A DNA stretch of 64,000 nt from an uncultured Ralstonia sp. Its GTDB lineage: Bacteria; Pseudomonadota; Gammaproteobacteria; Burkholderiales; Burkholderiaceae. Each line of letters starts with the position of its first letter. The first letter of the stretch is position 1. Location of the stretch: the NCBI GenBank assembly GCA_913056305.1, contig CAJXMR010000006.1:1-64000 (forward strand). Direction: 5' to 3'. Positions 62,319-64,000 of this stretch are shown one piece after another. The notes under the pieces are model-generated. The model searched no databases, was not told where the DNA came from, and was given only the letters and a program-made list of their open reading frames with translations. Both the position numbers and the translations under genes were made by a program.

Positions 62319-63071
62319 TCAGCTCGCGGCGTTCTTCTCGACTTCGGCCGAAATCCGTTCCGTCACGACTTTCAGAAGCTCCAGCAGCTTCTCATGGTTC
62401 ATGAATTCGAACCGCCGCAACGGAATGACCAGCGCCAGCGCGCCGATGGCCTGAGGGCCGTCCGTGAACAGCGGCGTGGCGATTGCGCAGACGTTCGCTT
62501 CGAGTTCGCCCTTCGAGATGTAGTAACCCGCTTTGCGCGTGGGCTGCAGGGCATTCCAGAACTCTTCGGCCGTCGATCCCATCCCGGCTTCACGGATGGG
62601 CTTCTGGTACTTTTGAAAGAGCCGGCTCAGCTTGGTGCGCGTCATGGTCGACAGGATGACCTTGGGCGCGGCGCCCTTGAACAGCGGGCGCGGGCGCCCA
62701 CGGCCGTATGCGAGCCTGAGCCCGTCCGCGCCGAATTCGTGGTGCGTATCGACGATCTCCTCGTCGAAGATCCGTGTCATCACGCAATCGCAGCCGGTTT
62801 GGGTGGACAGCTCGCGCATCAGCGACTGCCCGGCTTTGAAGAACGGGTCGACGGTCCGCAACTGATAATCCAGCGTCATGATGCGCGGCCCGAGCGCGTA
62901 GCTGCCGTTGCCCAGGCGCAGCAGCAATCCGGCGGTGACCAGCTCACGCAGATAGCGGTATCCGGTTGGGGCGGAACAACCCAGCCACTCGCAGATCGCC
63001 TCGGAAGACCAGGTGGGCTTCTCGACCGTAAACAGATCGAGAATGGAAAGCATCTTCGACAGACTGGACAT
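62319..63071 (-). CDS. IclR-family transcriptional regulator
   Basis: From the ATG at 63071 (MSSLSKMLSILDLF) the protein has 250 residues. The N-terminal winged helix-turn-helix (4-65) includes AICEWLGCSAPTGYRYLRELV, and the effector domain follows with DGLRLAYGRGRPRPLFKGAAPKVIL and VCAIATPLFTDGPQAIGALALVIP. IclR proteins commonly govern aromatic acid or porin genes nearby. The porin converges with it and the inverted repeat at 61070 is a candidate target, though that link is weak. Confidence 0.92.
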   Translation of the reverse strand: MSSLSKMLSILDLFTVEKPTWSSEAICEWLGCSAPTGYRYLRELVTAGLLLRLGNGSYALGPRIMTLDYQLRTVDPFFKAGQSLMRELSTQTGCDCVMTRIFDEEIVDTHHEFGADGLRLAYGRGRPRPLFKGAAPKVILSTMTRTKLSRLFQKYQKPIREAGMGSTAEEFWNALQPTRKAGYYISKGELEANVCAIATPLFTDGPQAIGALALVIPLRRFEFMNHEKLLELLKVVTERISAEVEKNAAS

Positions 63072-63215
63072 GGCGGATTGGCGGCGCGATTGACGATGGG
63101 CTGCGGAAAATCCCGCTATTTTAGCGGCTGGGCACGCAACGCCATCGCACCGCAATAGGCGTGCAAGCCGTGCAGTCCGTTAGGCCAGCGGCATGGAGCT
63201 CGCTAACCGCCGGCT

Positions 63216-64000
63216 CTAGGCGTCCGACGCAATGACGTCGAGCAGGATCTTGCCGGCCACGTCGCCAGTCTCGAGCGTCCGATGCGCAATGTGAGCGTCT
63301 TCCAACGCGTAGCGTGCGGCAATCACCGGACGCACGCGACTGCCAAGCAGCGGCCAGACATGCTCGTGCAGCAGTTCACCAATCTTGCCCTTTTCAGCAT
63401 CGGGAAGCGGCCGGAGCAACGATCCGGTGACCGCCCCTTCCTTGCGCATCAGCTCGCGCAAGGGCACGCAAAGGTCCGCGCCGTTCCCAGGAGAAAGGTG
63501 CACGATACGCCCTCGCCGGGCAAGCGCCTCAACGTTCTGGTGCCCATATTGCGTGCCGGCCATGTCGAGGATGACATCCACGCCCTGTCCGTCGGTGGCT
63601 TCGAGCATGGCTTGTTCAAACAGCGACACGCGATAGTTGAATGCCCGGGCTGCGCCAAGCGATTCCGCGATCGCGCATTTCTCGTCGGAGCCGCAGGTGG
63701 TGAATACCTGGAAGCCCAGCGTCGTCAACACCTGGATCGCCAGCGTGCCCACGCCGCTCGTTCCGCCATGGATCAGAATGCGCTCCCCTTGCTGCAGCCT
63801 GGCGACGTTGAAGAAGTTATGCCACATCGTGAACAAGGCTTCAGGCAGCGCGGCCGCATCCTGCAGCGCAATGCCGACCGGAACGGGCAGCACCTGGCGA
63901 GCGTTCGCAACTACAAACTGCGCATAGCCGCCACCATTGACGAGCGCGCAAACACTGTCTCCGGGCTGTACGCCGGTCACGCCCGCGCCTGCGGCGACAA
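63216..64000 (-). CDS. NADPH:quinone oxidoreductase-like protein (partial, N-terminus beyond right edge)
   Basis: The frame stays open to the last base, so the gene is cut by the window and the GTG at 63980 is not the true start. The visible part begins in the GroES-like domain (GDSVCALVNGGGYAQF) and contains LPEALFTMWHNFF, the Rossmann motif IHGGTSGVGTLAIQ, and the end VRPVIAARYALEDAHIAHRTLETGDVAGKIL. This is the zinc-free PIG3/QOR group of medium-chain reductases. It lies next to the IclR gene in the same orientation, 144 bases away. Confidence 0.9.
   Translation of the reverse strand, partial: VAAGAGVTGVQPGDSVCALVNGGGYAQFVVANARQVLPVPVGIALQDAAALPEALFTMWHNFFNVARLQQGERILIHGGTSGVGTLAIQVLTTLGFQVFTTCGSDEKCAIAESLGAARAFNYRVSLFEQAMLEATDGQGVDVILDMAGTQYGHQNVEALARRGRIVHLSPGNGADLCVPLRELMRKEGAVTGSLLRPLPDAEKGKIGELLHEHVWPLLGSRVRPVIAARYALEDAHIAHRTLETGDVAGKILLDVIASDA

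Overview
The window looks like chromosome or megaplasmid DNA of a betaproteobacterium of the order Burkholderiales, most likely Cupriavidus or Ralstonia. This rests on gene content (capsule genes in the same order as Burkholderia wcbO-T, OmpW, an MCE-type pqiABC operon, a Burkholderiales-type porin, many aromatic and acyl-CoA catabolism genes), on the high GC of most genes, and on an IS66 element. No rRNA, tRNA or CRISPR array was seen. The genus is an inference and was not tested against any database.

Region 1 (1-22.5 kb) is a surface polysaccharide locus of the ABC-transporter-dependent (group 2 type) kind. The left half is on the minus strand and noticeably AT-richer: a partial DUF4214/PDV-repeat protein at the edge, a methyltransferase fused to a long coiled coil, a double GT2 glycosyltransferase, then kpsT, kpsM and kpsE type export genes. 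The right half is on the plus strand and GC-rich: a KpsS-like protein, an SDR reductase, an LtaS/sulfatase-fold membrane enzyme, a fully reducing one-module type I PKS/FAS, an LpxC paralogue, a PLP-dependent acyl transferase of the AONS/serine palmitoyltransferase family and a GNAT acyltransferase. A strong terminator closes the operon. Together these look like a dedicated pathway that builds an amino-alcohol lipid, plausibly the lipid on which the capsule is built.

Region 2 (22.6-25.0 kb) is an intact IS66-family element with 25-bp inverted ends and a perfect 8-bp target duplication.

Region 3 (25.3-34.2 kb) holds a zinc-free medium-chain reductase, an OmpW porin, and a four-gene minus-strand aromatic catabolic operon (FAD hydroxylase, two-domain VOC extradiol dioxygenase, FAH-family hydrolase, acyl-CoA synthetase), divergent from a TetR regulator.

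Region 4 (34.2-47.2 kb) is envelope and efflux: pqiABC lipid-transport genes, a tripartite RND pump, a second TetR regulator with a nearly identical helix-turn-helix, an AI-2E family permease and a LysR regulator. A composite operator is found beside both TetR genes and, as a third copy, upstream of the LysR region.

Region 5 (47.5-64 kb) starts with a low-GC membrane protein, a GGNCAT hexamer array and a decayed TPR ATPase tail. It continues as a catabolic island: CaiB-type CoA-transferase, enoyl-CoA hydratase, AtuA-like protein, HutC-type GntR regulator, two cupin proteins, an MFS permease, acyl-CoA dehydrogenase, PEBP, an SMP-30-like exported protein, a porin, an IclR regulator and a quinone-reductase-like gene cut by the right edge. 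Two copies of an operator-like sequence flank the GntR unit. Three gene relics (two CoA-transferase, one acyl-CoA dehydrogenase) show that the island was assembled by repeated recombination.
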